Positions 7,565 to 15,633 of a stretch of 38,822 bases of DNA are shown here, one piece after another. How positions within the stretch are numbered: the stretch's first letter is position 1; each line of letters opens with the position of its first letter. Both the position numbers and the translations under genes were made by a program. Where the stretch lies: assembly GCF_009377185.1 (NCBI RefSeq), contig NZ_VJZC01000034.1, positions 1 to 38,822 of the forward strand. Direction: 5' to 3'. Below the pieces are notes generated by a model, which saw only the letters and a list, made by a program, of their open reading frames with translations, was not told where the DNA came from and made no database searches. Origin of the DNA: Streptomyces spongiae. GTDB taxonomy: Bacteria; Actinomycetota; Actinomycetes; Streptomycetales; Streptomycetaceae.

Positions 7565-8598
7565 CAGCCCGAAAGCAGGGGCGTTCCGCCGCGCCGCAGA
7601 AGCGACCCCTGCCGCCATACACAGCCCGCATAAGGCACACATCGCGCCGCGGGATCCTCCAGGACGGCCACGGCCACGGCCACGGCCTCGGCAGCTTTGC
7701 GGGCGTTCTTCTCCGCCTTCTCCACCTTGGCCTTCGCCTTGGCCAGTTGCTTGGAGCGGCGCTTGTGCATCTTCTTCGAGACCTCGTCCAGGCGGTCGGG
7801 GAAGAGGCGCCCGTACGTGTCCAGGGTCAGCGTCGCGGACTTGTGGCCCAGGATCGTCTGTACGCCGTTGACGTCCGCGCCGCCGGCAATGGCGAGCGAG
7901 GCCGCCGTATGGCGCAGCTTGTGTGGGGTGACCTTGTGGTGGCCCAGCCCGGCCTTCGCGACCGCCCGCGCGAAGAAGCGCTGACACGGAAGTTGCGAGC
8001 GCGCAGCGGTCCGCCCTGCGGGGCTGTGAAGAGCGACTCCTCATCTCCCCGGCCCTGGACGTGGGGCTTCACCTCCTCGGCGTACGCCTCGACGATGTGC
8101 GCCCGGCAGGCATCCAGGTCCACGCGGCCCACCTTCAACGCGGACGCCTCGCCCCAGCGGAGGCCGGTGCAGGACAGCAGCAGGATGAACACCCGGTAGG
8201 CGCCTGACGCGTTGGCCAGCGTGTCGACCTGCATGTCGACCTGCATGTCGTCCAGGTACACATGGTCAGTCGGCATCGGTTTCGGCAGGGGCACGCCGAC
8301 AGCCGGGTTGGCTGCCGGACGACGGGCCTTGACGGCGTAGCCGAGAACGCGGCTGAGGACGACGTACGCCTCGCGGACCGAACGGGGGCTGAGCTTCCTG
8401 CCGCCGGTCGCCTCGCCGGAGACGCCTCGCCGGACAGGAGGTCCGCGAGTCGCTCGGCGATGTCCTCGACGTCGATGCGGTCCAGCGGGGCGGTGCCCCG
8501 CTTGGGGATCACGTGGACGTCGAGAACGCCGCGACAGCGAGCCCGGGTTGAGCGCTTGAGGAGGAATTGCGCGGCCAGCCACGGCGACCAGGAAGTCG
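7561..8598 (-). pseudogene. int: Tyrosine site-specific integrase, frameshifted and internally deleted
   Basis: The N-terminal SAM-like region (GVLDVHVIPKRGTAPLDR, IDVEDIAERLADLL) and the core (KLSPRSVREAYVVLSRVLGY) are in different frames, with a shift near 8420. The first catalytic Arg is in CTGLRWGEASALKVGRVDL. About 25 residues normally found after VEAYAE are missing: the sequence jumps to EVKPHVQGRGDEE. A second shift near 7985 leads to RFFARAVAKAGLG, HKLRHTA (His and Arg), ILGHKSA and the nucleophile in LDTYGRLFPD, ending in a Lys/Ala-rich tail. All catalytic residues survive, but in broken frames. It is the best marker of a degraded integrative element here. Confidence 0.8.
8226..8249. 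repeat. 12-bp tandem duplication inside the integrase pseudogene
   Basis: GACCTGCATGTC is repeated twice without a gap, adding four codons (MQVDMQVD on the minus strand) to the linker before the catalytic domain. This looks like slippage after loss of selection. Confidence 0.7.
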
Positions 8599-8602
8599 GC
8601 CG

Positions 8603-8700
8603 GCTTGTCAGCTGCATCTGGGCCCGTCGCCAGGTCACCACCGATCCGGTGCCGCTGCGGATGATCCGCAGCAGCCTCCTGCCCTCGTCGTCATCGTGCC
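8603..8700 (-). pseudogene. IS630-family transposase N-terminal fragment
   Basis: The minus strand encodes DDDEGRRLLRIIRSGTGSVV and TWRRAQMQL, the start of IS630-type transposases, in which an HTH domain normally follows. Only ~32 codons are present before the sequence changes to the integrase fragment. It has no terminal repeats that I can see. Confidence 0.5.
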
Positions 8701-8741
8701 GTGCGCTGGGGGCCCGAGCGGCCGATGGATACGGTCCCTCC

Positions 8742-9158
8742 ATGTCCGACTCAACCGAAGCCCTCAGCAAGCGCAACGCCGAGGTCGTCCGCCGCTACCT
8801 TCGGGTCTTCGAGACGAAGCAAATCGCCGAGCTCGAAGAAATCGTCGCCGAGGACGTTCTGGTCCACGGCGCGGGCCTGCACGGCCATGGGCGGCACCAT
8901 CCCGAGGGGTCGGTCCTGACTCCGGGGCTGTCCAACTGCCGCGTCCACGTGGACGATCTCTTCGCGGCAGGCGACCGGGTCACCGTGGCCTTCACGCTCA
9001 CCTACACCCACGACCGCAGCGGCCGGGACCTCACCATGACGGGAATCAAGTCCTACCGCCTCCGAGACGGACGGATCGTGGAGTTCTGGGGCGAGACCGA
9101 CCTGTACGGACTCCTCCGCCAGGCCGGACTCGTACCCGACCAGGTTCCGCCCTTCTGA
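8742..9158 (+). CDS. SnoaL-like / NTF2-fold protein
   Basis: 138 aa. The start ATG gives MSDSTEALSKRNAEVVRRYL. The compact alpha+beta pattern includes HVDDLFAAGDRVTVAFTL and SYRLRDGRIVEFWGETDL, typical of SnoaL-like ester-cyclase and polyketide-cyclase relatives. Many such proteins are orphan small-molecule binding or hydrolase-like proteins with no assigned substrate. It stands alone: the left neighbours are pseudogenes on the other strand and the next gene is 87 nt away in the same direction. Confidence 0.75.
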   Translation: MSDSTEALSKRNAEVVRRYLRVFETKQIAELEEIVAEDVLVHGAGLHGHGRHHPEGSVLTPGLSNCRVHVDDLFAAGDRVTVAFTLTYTHDRSGRDLTMTGIKSYRLRDGRIVEFWGETDLYGLLRQAGLVPDQVPPF

Positions 9159-9245
9159 CCGGACCCCACAGTTGCCTTGGAGGTCGCGCAGGTCGGCTGA
9201 AGGTCGTGCCATGGTCTGTCAGTTGCCTGGTCTAGGGTCGCCCGC

Positions 9246-9899
9246 ATGGCTGAGCCCTCCTTTCTGACCGCCGTCCGGGAGTCGTACGACACGGTCGCCG
9301 CCGATTACGTCGAACGCGTCCCGCCTCCGGCCGAGTTGGACCCGCTGTCACGCGCGATGCTGGCGGGGTTTGCCGAACTGGCGCGGACGGCCGGTCTGGG
9401 GGCGGTCGCGGACCTGGGGTGCGGCCCGGGACGGGTGACGGCGCACCTGGCCGGGCTGGGGGTGTCCGTTTTCGGCGTCGATCTGTCGCCGGAGATGGTC
9501 GGGCTGGCCCGGCACGCCTATCCGAACCTGCGGTTCACCGAGGGCTCGATGACCGCGCTGGAGATGAGGGACGAAGAGCTCGGCGGCATCCTGGCCTGGT
9601 ACTCCACCCATCACACGCCCCCGCAGTGGCTGCCGGATGTGTTCGCCGAGTTCCACCGCACGCTCGCGCCCGGCGGCTACCTGCTCTGGGGAGACTATGT
9701 CGGCCATGAGCGGCTGCAGCCCACCCACGCCTATGGTCGTCCGGTGTCCTACGAGTCGTATCTCCTGCCCCTGGACCGCATGGTCGACCTGCTGGAGCAG
9801 GCCGGACTCGTCGTCACCGCGAGACTGGAACTGGAGCCCGGCGGACGGGTGAACAGACCGCACGCCTGCCTGCTGGCCCGCAAGCCCGAAACGCCCTGA
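9246..9899 (+). CDS. SAM-dependent class I methyltransferase
   Basis: 217 aa. Motif I is VADLGCGPG (55-63) and the acidic ribose-binding residue is Asp79 in FGVDLSPEM. ILAWYSTHHTPP and LAPGGYLLWGD match the post-I motifs of the methyltransferase 11/25 families. The substrate cannot be read from the sequence; small-molecule methylation is likeliest from size and architecture. The start ATG lacks a strong ribosome site. It may be cotranscribed with the SnoaL-like gene upstream (87 nt gap). Confidence 0.8.
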   Translation: MAEPSFLTAVRESYDTVAADYVERVPPPAELDPLSRAMLAGFAELARTAGLGAVADLGCGPGRVTAHLAGLGVSVFGVDLSPEMVGLARHAYPNLRFTEGSMTALEMRDEELGGILAWYSTHHTPPQWLPDVFAEFHRTLAPGGYLLWGDYVGHERLQPTHAYGRPVSYESYLLPLDRMVDLLEQAGLVVTARLELEPGGRVNRPHACLLARKPETP

Positions 9900-10113
9900 C
9901 AGGGCTCGTTCCCAGGGTGAGGCCGCTCGGTTGGACGGCCGACGATCACGGGGCGGGGCGGTCAGGCCGTTGGGTTGAGAGGGCGGCCGCATTCAGCGCC
10001 GTTGACGACCGTTCAGACGGGGCCGGAGGCCGCAACGGACCAGACGAACGGCCGCCCACAAGCAATACGACCTGTTTTGATCACCGCTCGTCGGGCTCCC
10101 TAGGATGCCGAGT

Positions 10114-10602
10114 ATGAAGGTTCTGGAGATCATGCGACGGATCAAAGGCTTCAGCACGCCACTGGGAGGCGTTGACTGGGACCTGCCGATTCCGCAAGGA
10201 GCCGTTGCCAGGAAAGTCGTTGTCTACCTGGAGGACCGCAGGGTTCTCACGATGACCCGCATAGGCATGATTGCGGTTGAGGCCCGAGAACACTGTGTCG
10301 CGTCCGTGCAGGAGATCAGGGAGACGCTGACACAAATCCTGATGGAGCCTGACACCGGAGATTCCCTCACCGAGAGCCTCAGGGCGATGCGGGCTGCGTG
10401 CCGACGATTCCTCAACACCGTGGGCCCTGACCATGCCGGATGGGACCGTGATCACATCGACGACGCCACGTTCGGTGCCGCGCTTGGCGAACTGCGAGCA
10501 GTCTTCGGGATCCAGATCGGCATCATCGCCGCGCGCTACAAGATTGACTTGCCCGAGGAGCTGGAAACCATCCTTCCCGACTCTGACGTTGATGACGAAT
10601 AG
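10114..10602 (+). CDS. DUF6650-like conserved hypothetical protein
   Basis: 162 aa from ATG 10114, which has AGGA eight bases upstream; an earlier in-frame ATG at 10105 overlaps that AGGA. The N-terminus MKVLEIMRRIKGFSTPLGGV, a later FLEDRR-like stretch (VVYLEDRRVL) and SLRAMRAACRRFLNT match my recollection of DUF6650 proteins of actinobacteria. No catalytic motif or membrane segment is visible. Function unknown. It stands alone between two intergenic regions of 200-280 bases. Confidence 0.6.
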   Translation: MKVLEIMRRIKGFSTPLGGVDWDLPIPQGAVARKVVVYLEDRRVLTMTRIGMIAVEAREHCVASVQEIRETLTQILMEPDTGDSLTESLRAMRAACRRFLNTVGPDHAGWDRDHIDDATFGAALGELRAVFGIQIGIIAARYKIDLPEELETILPDSDVDDE

Positions 10603-10884
10603 GCCCTCGCGGCCTCGCTGACCCGCACCACTACCGCACCAGATCGAGCGGGGAACAGCGAGGAATCACAGGGAAAGCGGCCCAGCGCAACGAGGTCATC
10701 GCCCAGCCGTTGACCCAGGTCAGCGCCCAACCACCCCCAGATGCCCGCAGCTTCCCAAGCTGAGAGCTCAGGCACAGTCGTTACGGGTCGGCTGTCGCGA
10801 CTTGCTCTGGTCGAGGGCACCGTACCGGCAGCGTGGCGGAGGCCGGCGGGGGTGCAGCGAGGCATTCGCGCGCCATCCAGTTGT

Positions 10885-12102
10885 TTAGCTTCGGCGCCGT
10901 AGACGCCGTTTACGTGCCATGCGTCGGCGCCAGCGAGTAGGCCGTGGTACGTGGCTGCTGGGCTCGGGGCTTGGAGGCGGAAAATCAAACCCTCGTGCCG
11001 AACCCCGCACGTTCTCCAGTACACGGTTTCCCTGCTGATCGATCATTCGGGTCAGCGCCTCTTGACCGATACCAAACGCGACAGCCCAGGCGATAATCTG
11101 GGCACTATTATCCAGCGCTGAAAGTCCTGGTATGAATTCACCATGAATGAGGATAAGGCCGATTAGAGCAGATAGCGCACCGATGGGGATTCGCAAAAGC
11201 AGCAGCCCGAGCGGCACCATATAGGGACCCGCAGTACCCCGAATATGCCGGACCGATGCGGCACCCGTCAAAGTGGCCGAGCACATTCCGACCAACGCCA
11301 CAAGTACAACGTCGGCGCCTCCCGCTTTGTCGTCAACCTCTTGCATGTCGTCAGGTTCTACAGGTTTTCCAACGGGGCATACATGAATCGTCTGGCCGAC
11401 TCTCTGAGGATCAGCAGGATCGAAGCACAGCTTATCCGCCACCGCAGTAGGGTTGACATATCCCGACCAGATGAATACCGCGACGATCAGCGATGTAACA
11501 AAAAATGAAACGAGAAGAACATCGCGAAAATTACGCGCCCTGGCTATTTCCGTTTCCTGAACATGGTTGGCTGCATGCAGGACACTAATCGCCAGCTCCC
11601 TGAATCCCGCATCCAAGGTATTTTCATTCTCTCGCAAATGTTCTTCGAGAAGCTTCAATCGCGGGTCTTCGTTCCCCAAGTGGTGTACACCATGTGCAAG
11701 TACAACTGCCCCTCGCCAAGCCAACTCTTCATCAGGCGTCAACTGCAGAATCAGCAATTCAGCCTCGTTGATGTTCGCCGAAGCCCGGTCTACCGCTGAC
11801 CCTGACCACCATGAAAGTAGGTCTGCACGGTCGTCCACTCCATCTCGCGCCGCCTCAAGGAGCACATTAGCCTTCTCTACCAGCTTGCGATTGGGGGAAG
11901 ACAAGTCCACCTGCGTGTCATACCTATCGAGCTGTGCCTGCAATTCGGCGATATGGGCAGCTGTGCGCTGCCGCCAAGCGCCCTTTCTTGCTCGCGCAGT
12001 GACATCCCGGTGACCGTTCTCGGAGAAAACAGGGTTGCTACGTTTGCTCTCCACGTCGATTGGGGCAGCTCCGGCTGCCGCACCTCTCCAAGGTAGCCTC
12101 AT
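10885..12102 (-). CDS. Integral membrane protein of unknown function, coiled-coil N-terminus
   Basis: 405 aa. Residues ~40-190 are helical and charged, likely cytoplasmic (AHIAELQAQLDRYDTQ). Hydrophobic segments lie at ~194-214, 263-285, 293-319 and 332-348. Between the first two is a ~48-residue loop with two cysteines (226 and 242) that could form a disulfide outside the membrane. The C-terminus is very basic (RRRMARKRRLRRRS). I do not recognise the family. The gene is lower in GC than its neighbours and lies at the edge of the decayed region, so it may be a transferred gene. Start at 12102 is the first ATG; shorter starts are possible. Confidence 0.55.
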   Translation of the reverse strand: MRLPWRGAAAGAAPIDVESKRSNPVFSENGHRDVTARARKGAWRQRTAAHIAELQAQLDRYDTQVDLSSPNRKLVEKANVLLEAARDGVDDRADLLSWWSGSAVDRASANINEAELLILQLTPDEELAWRGAVVLAHGVHHLGNEDPRLKLLEEHLRENENTLDAGFRELAISVLHAANHVQETEIARARNFRDVLLVSFFVTSLIVAVFIWSGYVNPTAVADKLCFDPADPQRVGQTIHVCPVGKPVEPDDMQEVDDKAGGADVVLVALVGMCSATLTGAASVRHIRGTAGPYMVPLGLLLLRIPIGALSALIGLILIHGEFIPGLSALDNSAQIIAWAVAFGIGQEALTRMIDQQGNRVLENVRGSARGFDFPPPSPEPSSHVPRPTRWRRRMARKRRLRRRS

Positions 12103-12486
12103 TCCTCAAGTAGAGAGGCCACTCTCACAGTTCGCAACTCGTATCGTTGATGAATGCACTAATGGGCAGTGCTCCAGGTGAGTGAAACCTGAATTTGCAA
12201 TCCCAAGCCGCATTCCATACTGGCCAACCGAGTATCCCTAGATCTTGCTGTTCAGTACGCAAGTACAGCAACGGCCCCAGCCGGTAGCATCGCTCCAGGA
12301 CACCGCCATGCACCGCGGCCGCGTCAAATCGAGCGTGAAATTCGCCTCGTTCCCGTTCCCTTGGGGCCCAACTTGCCACGGTCTGTTGGGGGGTGGCGCC
12401 GCCCGGCTGGGTCGGCCGAGGTCGCTCACCCACGGCCGAGAACAACCCCCTGACTCCCGTCCCGCAGGTGTTCTACCGTTCCGCGC
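12103..12486. other. Divergent intergenic region without recognisable genes
   Basis: 384 bases between the divergent membrane-protein and SMI1/KNR4 genes. Short ORFs here have no conserved look. The region should hold the promoters of both flanking genes. No hairpin or repeat stands out. Confidence 0.4.
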
Positions 12487-13068
12487 ATGACTCCGATCAG
12501 TCCCGAGCACCCGCTGACCGCAGAAGACGCCCGGGCGTTGCTTGCCAGGCTTCCTGCCCGGGTCGAGGTCAAGCCAGGGATGAGCGAGCGTGAACTTGAT
12601 CAGGTGGAGGAGCGCTGGGGGTTCCGATTCGCTGTGGAGCACCGGACGCTGCTGGGCGCGGGACTGCCGACCGGGAGCCGTGGCTGGCCCGATTGGCGGG
12701 ACGGCGACGCGGAGGACCTGGCGGGGAGGTTGGCCCGGCCGGTGGATGGTGTGCTCTTCGACGTGGAGCACAACGGTTTCTGGCACCCTGACTGGGGCCC
12801 GAGGCCGGCGGGTACTGACGACGCCTTGGATGTGGCTCGCACGTACCTGGCCAAGGTTCCTGTGATGGTGCCGGTCTACTCGCACCGGTACCTGCTGGCC
12901 GATCCGGACCGAACCGGTACGCCCGTGCTGTCGATGTACCAGACGGACATCGTCTACTACGGCACTGATCTCGTCGACTACTTCCACCACGAGTTCGGCC
13001 GTCCTGTGCCAACCCCCGAGGACCATCAGTACGCCACGATTCCCTTCTGGTCCTACTTCCTGGACTGA
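12487..13068 (+). CDS. SMI1/KNR4 (SUKH)-family-like protein
   Basis: 193 aa. The pattern SERELDQVEERWGFRFAVEH followed by a short loop and WPDWRDGD is the usual start of SUKH proteins. VPVMVPVYSHRYLLADP, PVLSMYQTDIVYYG and the end FWSYFLD are typical of the actinobacterial SMI1/KNR4 branch. SUKH proteins often act as immunity proteins to nuclease toxins, but this one has no toxin gene next to it, so it is an orphan of unknown role. It converges on the FAD oxidoreductase gene with only 19 nt between stops. Confidence 0.75.
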   Translation: MTPISPEHPLTAEDARALLARLPARVEVKPGMSERELDQVEERWGFRFAVEHRTLLGAGLPTGSRGWPDWRDGDAEDLAGRLARPVDGVLFDVEHNGFWHPDWGPRPAGTDDALDVARTYLAKVPVMVPVYSHRYLLADPDRTGTPVLSMYQTDIVYYGTDLVDYFHHEFGRPVPTPEDHQYATIPFWSYFLD

Positions 13069-13087
13069 ACGGCCGCCGCGGGGCGGG

Positions 13088-14323
13088 TCAAGCAGGCGCG
13101 TTGGCCGCCGAACCCGCCAGGGCCGGCTCCCGGACGATGCGGCGGCGCCGGGTCGGGAGGGGCAGCGGGTTGGCGACGCCCCAGGCCGCGCCCTTGCAGA
13201 TCAGTTCCTTGTAGACGGCGGCGAGGCGTCCGGTCAGGGCGGCCCGCACAGCGCGGTCGTCGGCGGTGACGTACTGGATCAGGCCTTCCTTGCGGCCCAG
13301 CGAGATGCACTGGTTGAAGTAGCGCAGCGGCATGTTCGGGAGCTTGCCGCCGGTCAGGCGGGCCGCGATGGCGTCGGCGGCCTGCCATGCCATGGGGGTG
13401 CCCGTGGCGCACGACATCCGCAGCGGCTTGTCTCCGGGGCCCATGGCCATGGCCGCGTCGCCGATGGCGTACACGTCCGGGTGCGAGACCGAGCGCATGG
13501 TCCCGTCGACCACGATCTGGCCGGTGTCGGTGACCTCCAGGGTGGTGGCCCGCGCGATCGGGTGGACGGCGAAGCCGGTCGTCCAGACCGTGACCGCGGA
13601 CGGGATGGACGTGCCGTCGGCCGTGAGGACGTGATCGGGCTCGACGGCGGTGACCGCGGTGTGCTCGTGCGCCGTGATGCCCAGCTTGTCGAAGACCTTC
13701 CGCAGGTGCCCGCCGCCCTTGGGCGAGAGCCAGTCGCCGAGGCCGCCGCGAGCGGCGAGGGCGACGTCGAGGTCCGGGCGGGTCTCGGCGATCTCGGTCG
13801 CGGCCTCCAGGCCGGTGAGGCCGCCGCCGACCACGACCACGGGCTGTCCGGCGTCCAGGCGGGCCAGACGCTCGCGCAGCCGGAGCGCTCCGGGGCGACT
13901 GGCGATCTCGTGGGCGTGCTCGGCGGTGCCGGGGACGCCCTGGTCGTTCCAGGCGCTGCCGAGGGCGTACACGAGGGTGTCGTACGACAGTTCCTCCTCC
14001 CGCCCCTCGGTGCCGTTCGCGACGGTGCCGTTCGCGACGGTGCCGTTCGCGTCGGTGACGGCGACCGTCTTGCGGTCGACGTCCACGCCGGTGACCCTCG
14101 CGAGCTTCAGTGCGACTCCCGTGCCCGCGAACATCTCGCTGAAGGGCCGCGGCCGGAGGTCCTGGCCGGCCGCGAGCTGGTGCATCCGGACGCGCTCGAC
14201 GAAGTCGGGCTCGGCGTTGACGAGGGTGATCGCGACGTCCTCGCGGTGGAGCCTCCTGGCGAGGCGCCCGGCGGCGATCGCTCCGGTGTATCCGGCTCCG
14301 AGGACGATGATGCGGTGCTGCAT
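13088..14323 (-). CDS. NAD(P)/FAD-dependent oxidoreductase (NDH-2-like)
   Basis: 411 aa from ATG 14323, which has AGGAG seven bases upstream; the longer open frame to 14404 runs into the neighbour's 3' region. The FAD-binding motif is VLGAGYTG (7-14), and the second dinucleotide motif is VVVGGGLTGLEAA. The C-terminal VYAIGDAAMAMGP segment binds the flavin ribityl chain. The family includes type II NADH dehydrogenases and related soluble reductases. It follows a SigJ-type sigma factor gene on the same strand (108 nt gap); this pairing is common in actinomycetes and suggests sigma-dependent control. An in-protein tandem repeat (NGTVANGTVANGT) is unusual. Confidence 0.85.
   Translation of the reverse strand: MQHRIIVLGAGYTGAIAAGRLARRLHREDVAITLVNAEPDFVERVRMHQLAAGQDLRPRPFSEMFAGTGVALKLARVTGVDVDRKTVAVTDANGTVANGTVANGTEGREEELSYDTLVYALGSAWNDQGVPGTAEHAHEIASRPGALRLRERLARLDAGQPVVVVGGGLTGLEAATEIAETRPDLDVALAARGGLGDWLSPKGGGHLRKVFDKLGITAHEHTAVTAVEPDHVLTADGTSIPSAVTVWTTGFAVHPIARATTLEVTDTGQIVVDGTMRSVSHPDVYAIGDAAMAMGPGDKPLRMSCATGTPMAWQAADAIAARLTGGKLPNMPLRYFNQCISLGRKEGLIQYVTADDRAVRAALTGRLAAVYKELICKGAAWGVANPLPLPTRRRRIVREPALAGSAANAPA
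14011..14055. repeat. 15-bp tandem repeat x3 inside the oxidoreductase gene
   Basis: GTGCCGTTCGCGACG occurs three times head to tail (third copy with one change). On the coding strand it yields five-residue units TVANG in a surface-loop position before the NAD-binding domain. Copy number could vary without shifting the frame. Confidence 0.8.
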
Positions 14324-14407
14324 GTCCGTACTCCTGTCTTCAGCGGGTTCGCCCCTTGAACCGGGCGGCCCGCCGTTTCCTGACAGCAGCGGGATGTGAA
14401 GCACCTC

Positions 14408-14436
14408 ACATCTGGGTCAGAGACATCTGGGTCAGA
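14408..14436. repeat. 15-bp period direct repeat across the sigma factor stop codon
   Basis: ACATCTGGGTCAGA appears at 14408-14421 and again at 14423-14436. The TCA that forms the sigma factor stop on the minus strand is in the right copy, and the left copy supplies a duplicate stop. Likely a slippage duplication. Confidence 0.7.
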
Positions 14437-15379
14437 AGGCGGTGTGGAGGATGGGTTCGCCGTGGTCGGTGGCCGCCCACAGCCGGGTCGCGCGTTCGAG
14501 CTTGTCGGGGTTGGCCTGGCTGCGGACGGCGACGATGCCCTCGGCCGTGGCCTCCAGGCACATGATGCCGACGACCCGGCCGTCGAGGACCGCCACGACG
14601 GCGGGGTCGCCGTTGGCGGTCGTGGCGTAGACCTCGGGTGAGCCACCGACCAGGGCACGCTTGGCCTTGCCGGGCTTGAACAGACCTCGCATGAACTTCG
14701 CGACCGCGAGAGCGCCCTCGAACGCCTTGGTGCGGGCCGGCACCTTCCCTCCGCCGTCGCCGACAGCGATGGCGTCCTGGGTGAGCAGCCGCACCAGCGG
14801 TTCGGTCCGGCCGCTGGTTGCGGCCGCGAGGAACTCGTCGACGATCCGCCGGGCGGCGGCCTCGTCGATCTCGGTGCGAGTCCTGCCGTCCGCTACGTGC
14901 TTCTTGGCGCGGTGGAAGATCTGCTGGCTGGCCGCCTCGGTGACATCGATGATCTCGGCGATCTCCCGGTGCGGGTAGTCGAAGGCCTCCCGCAGCACGT
15001 ACACCGCGCGCTCGTTGGGGGAAAGGCGTTCCAGCAGGGTGAGGACCGCGTACGAGACCGATTCGCGCTGCTCGGCGGCGTCGGCCGGGCCGAGCATCGG
15101 GTCCCCGGCGAGCAGCGGCTCGGGGAGCCAATGGCCCACATAGGTCTCGCGTCGCGCGCGAGCCGAGGTGAGGTGGTTGAGGCACAGGTTGGTGAGCACC
15201 TTCGTCAGCCATGCCTCGGGAACCTCGATGCGGTCGGCGTCGGTCGCCTGCCACCGCAGGAACGTCTCCTGCACGGCGTCCTCGGCCTCGCTCGCGGAGC
15301 CGAGGAGGCGGTAGGCGATGGCCTCCAGGCGGGGCCTGGCTGCCTCGAACCGATCCACGTCGTTCATGGTCAGGGCCAT
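14432..15379 (-). CDS. sigJ: ECF sigma factor, SigJ family, with C-terminal SnoaL-like domain
   Basis: 315 aa from ATG 15379, preceded by AGGA eight bases upstream; an alternative ATG is four codons in. Region 2 is visible (AIAYRLLGSASEAEDAVQET, FLRWQ) and region 4 (LTLLERLSPNERAVYVLREA, then DYPHREIAEII). The remaining ~110 residues form the SnoaL-like domain that defines SigJ-type ECF factors (IVDEFLAAATSG, VVAVLDGRVVGIMCL). No anti-sigma factor gene adjoins it, as is usual for this group, in which the C-terminal domain is thought to regulate activity. The downstream FAD oxidoreductase is the probable coupled target. Confidence 0.88.
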   Translation of the reverse strand: MALTMNDVDRFEAARPRLEAIAYRLLGSASEAEDAVQETFLRWQATDADRIEVPEAWLTKVLTNLCLNHLTSARARRETYVGHWLPEPLLAGDPMLGPADAAEQRESVSYAVLTLLERLSPNERAVYVLREAFDYPHREIAEIIDVTEAASQQIFHRAKKHVADGRTRTEIDEAAARRIVDEFLAAATSGRTEPLVRLLTQDAIAVGDGGGKVPARTKAFEGALAVAKFMRGLFKPGKAKRALVGGSPEVYATTANGDPAVVAVLDGRVVGIMCLEATAEGIVAVRSQANPDKLERATRLWAATDHGEPILHTAF

Positions 15380-15633
15380 GGCCCGGATCCTAGCTCTCGC
15401 GGTGCGCGACGGCCGCTGCATTTCGGCCCCGCGCTGCTCGGCCGGTACCGCAACGCGTTCCACAGCCGCCCGAAAGCCGCCCGAAGGAGCCACCCACCCA
15501 AGCGCGCCGGAGGTGGGGCACTGGTCTCCGGCCTGTCGGCGCGAGGAGGATCACGACGGGCAGGGCGAGAAGCAGTCGGGTGAGCTGTTCGGCTTGGGTC
15601 ACGGGTGCTCCTCGGATGTGGAGAGTTCGGCGC

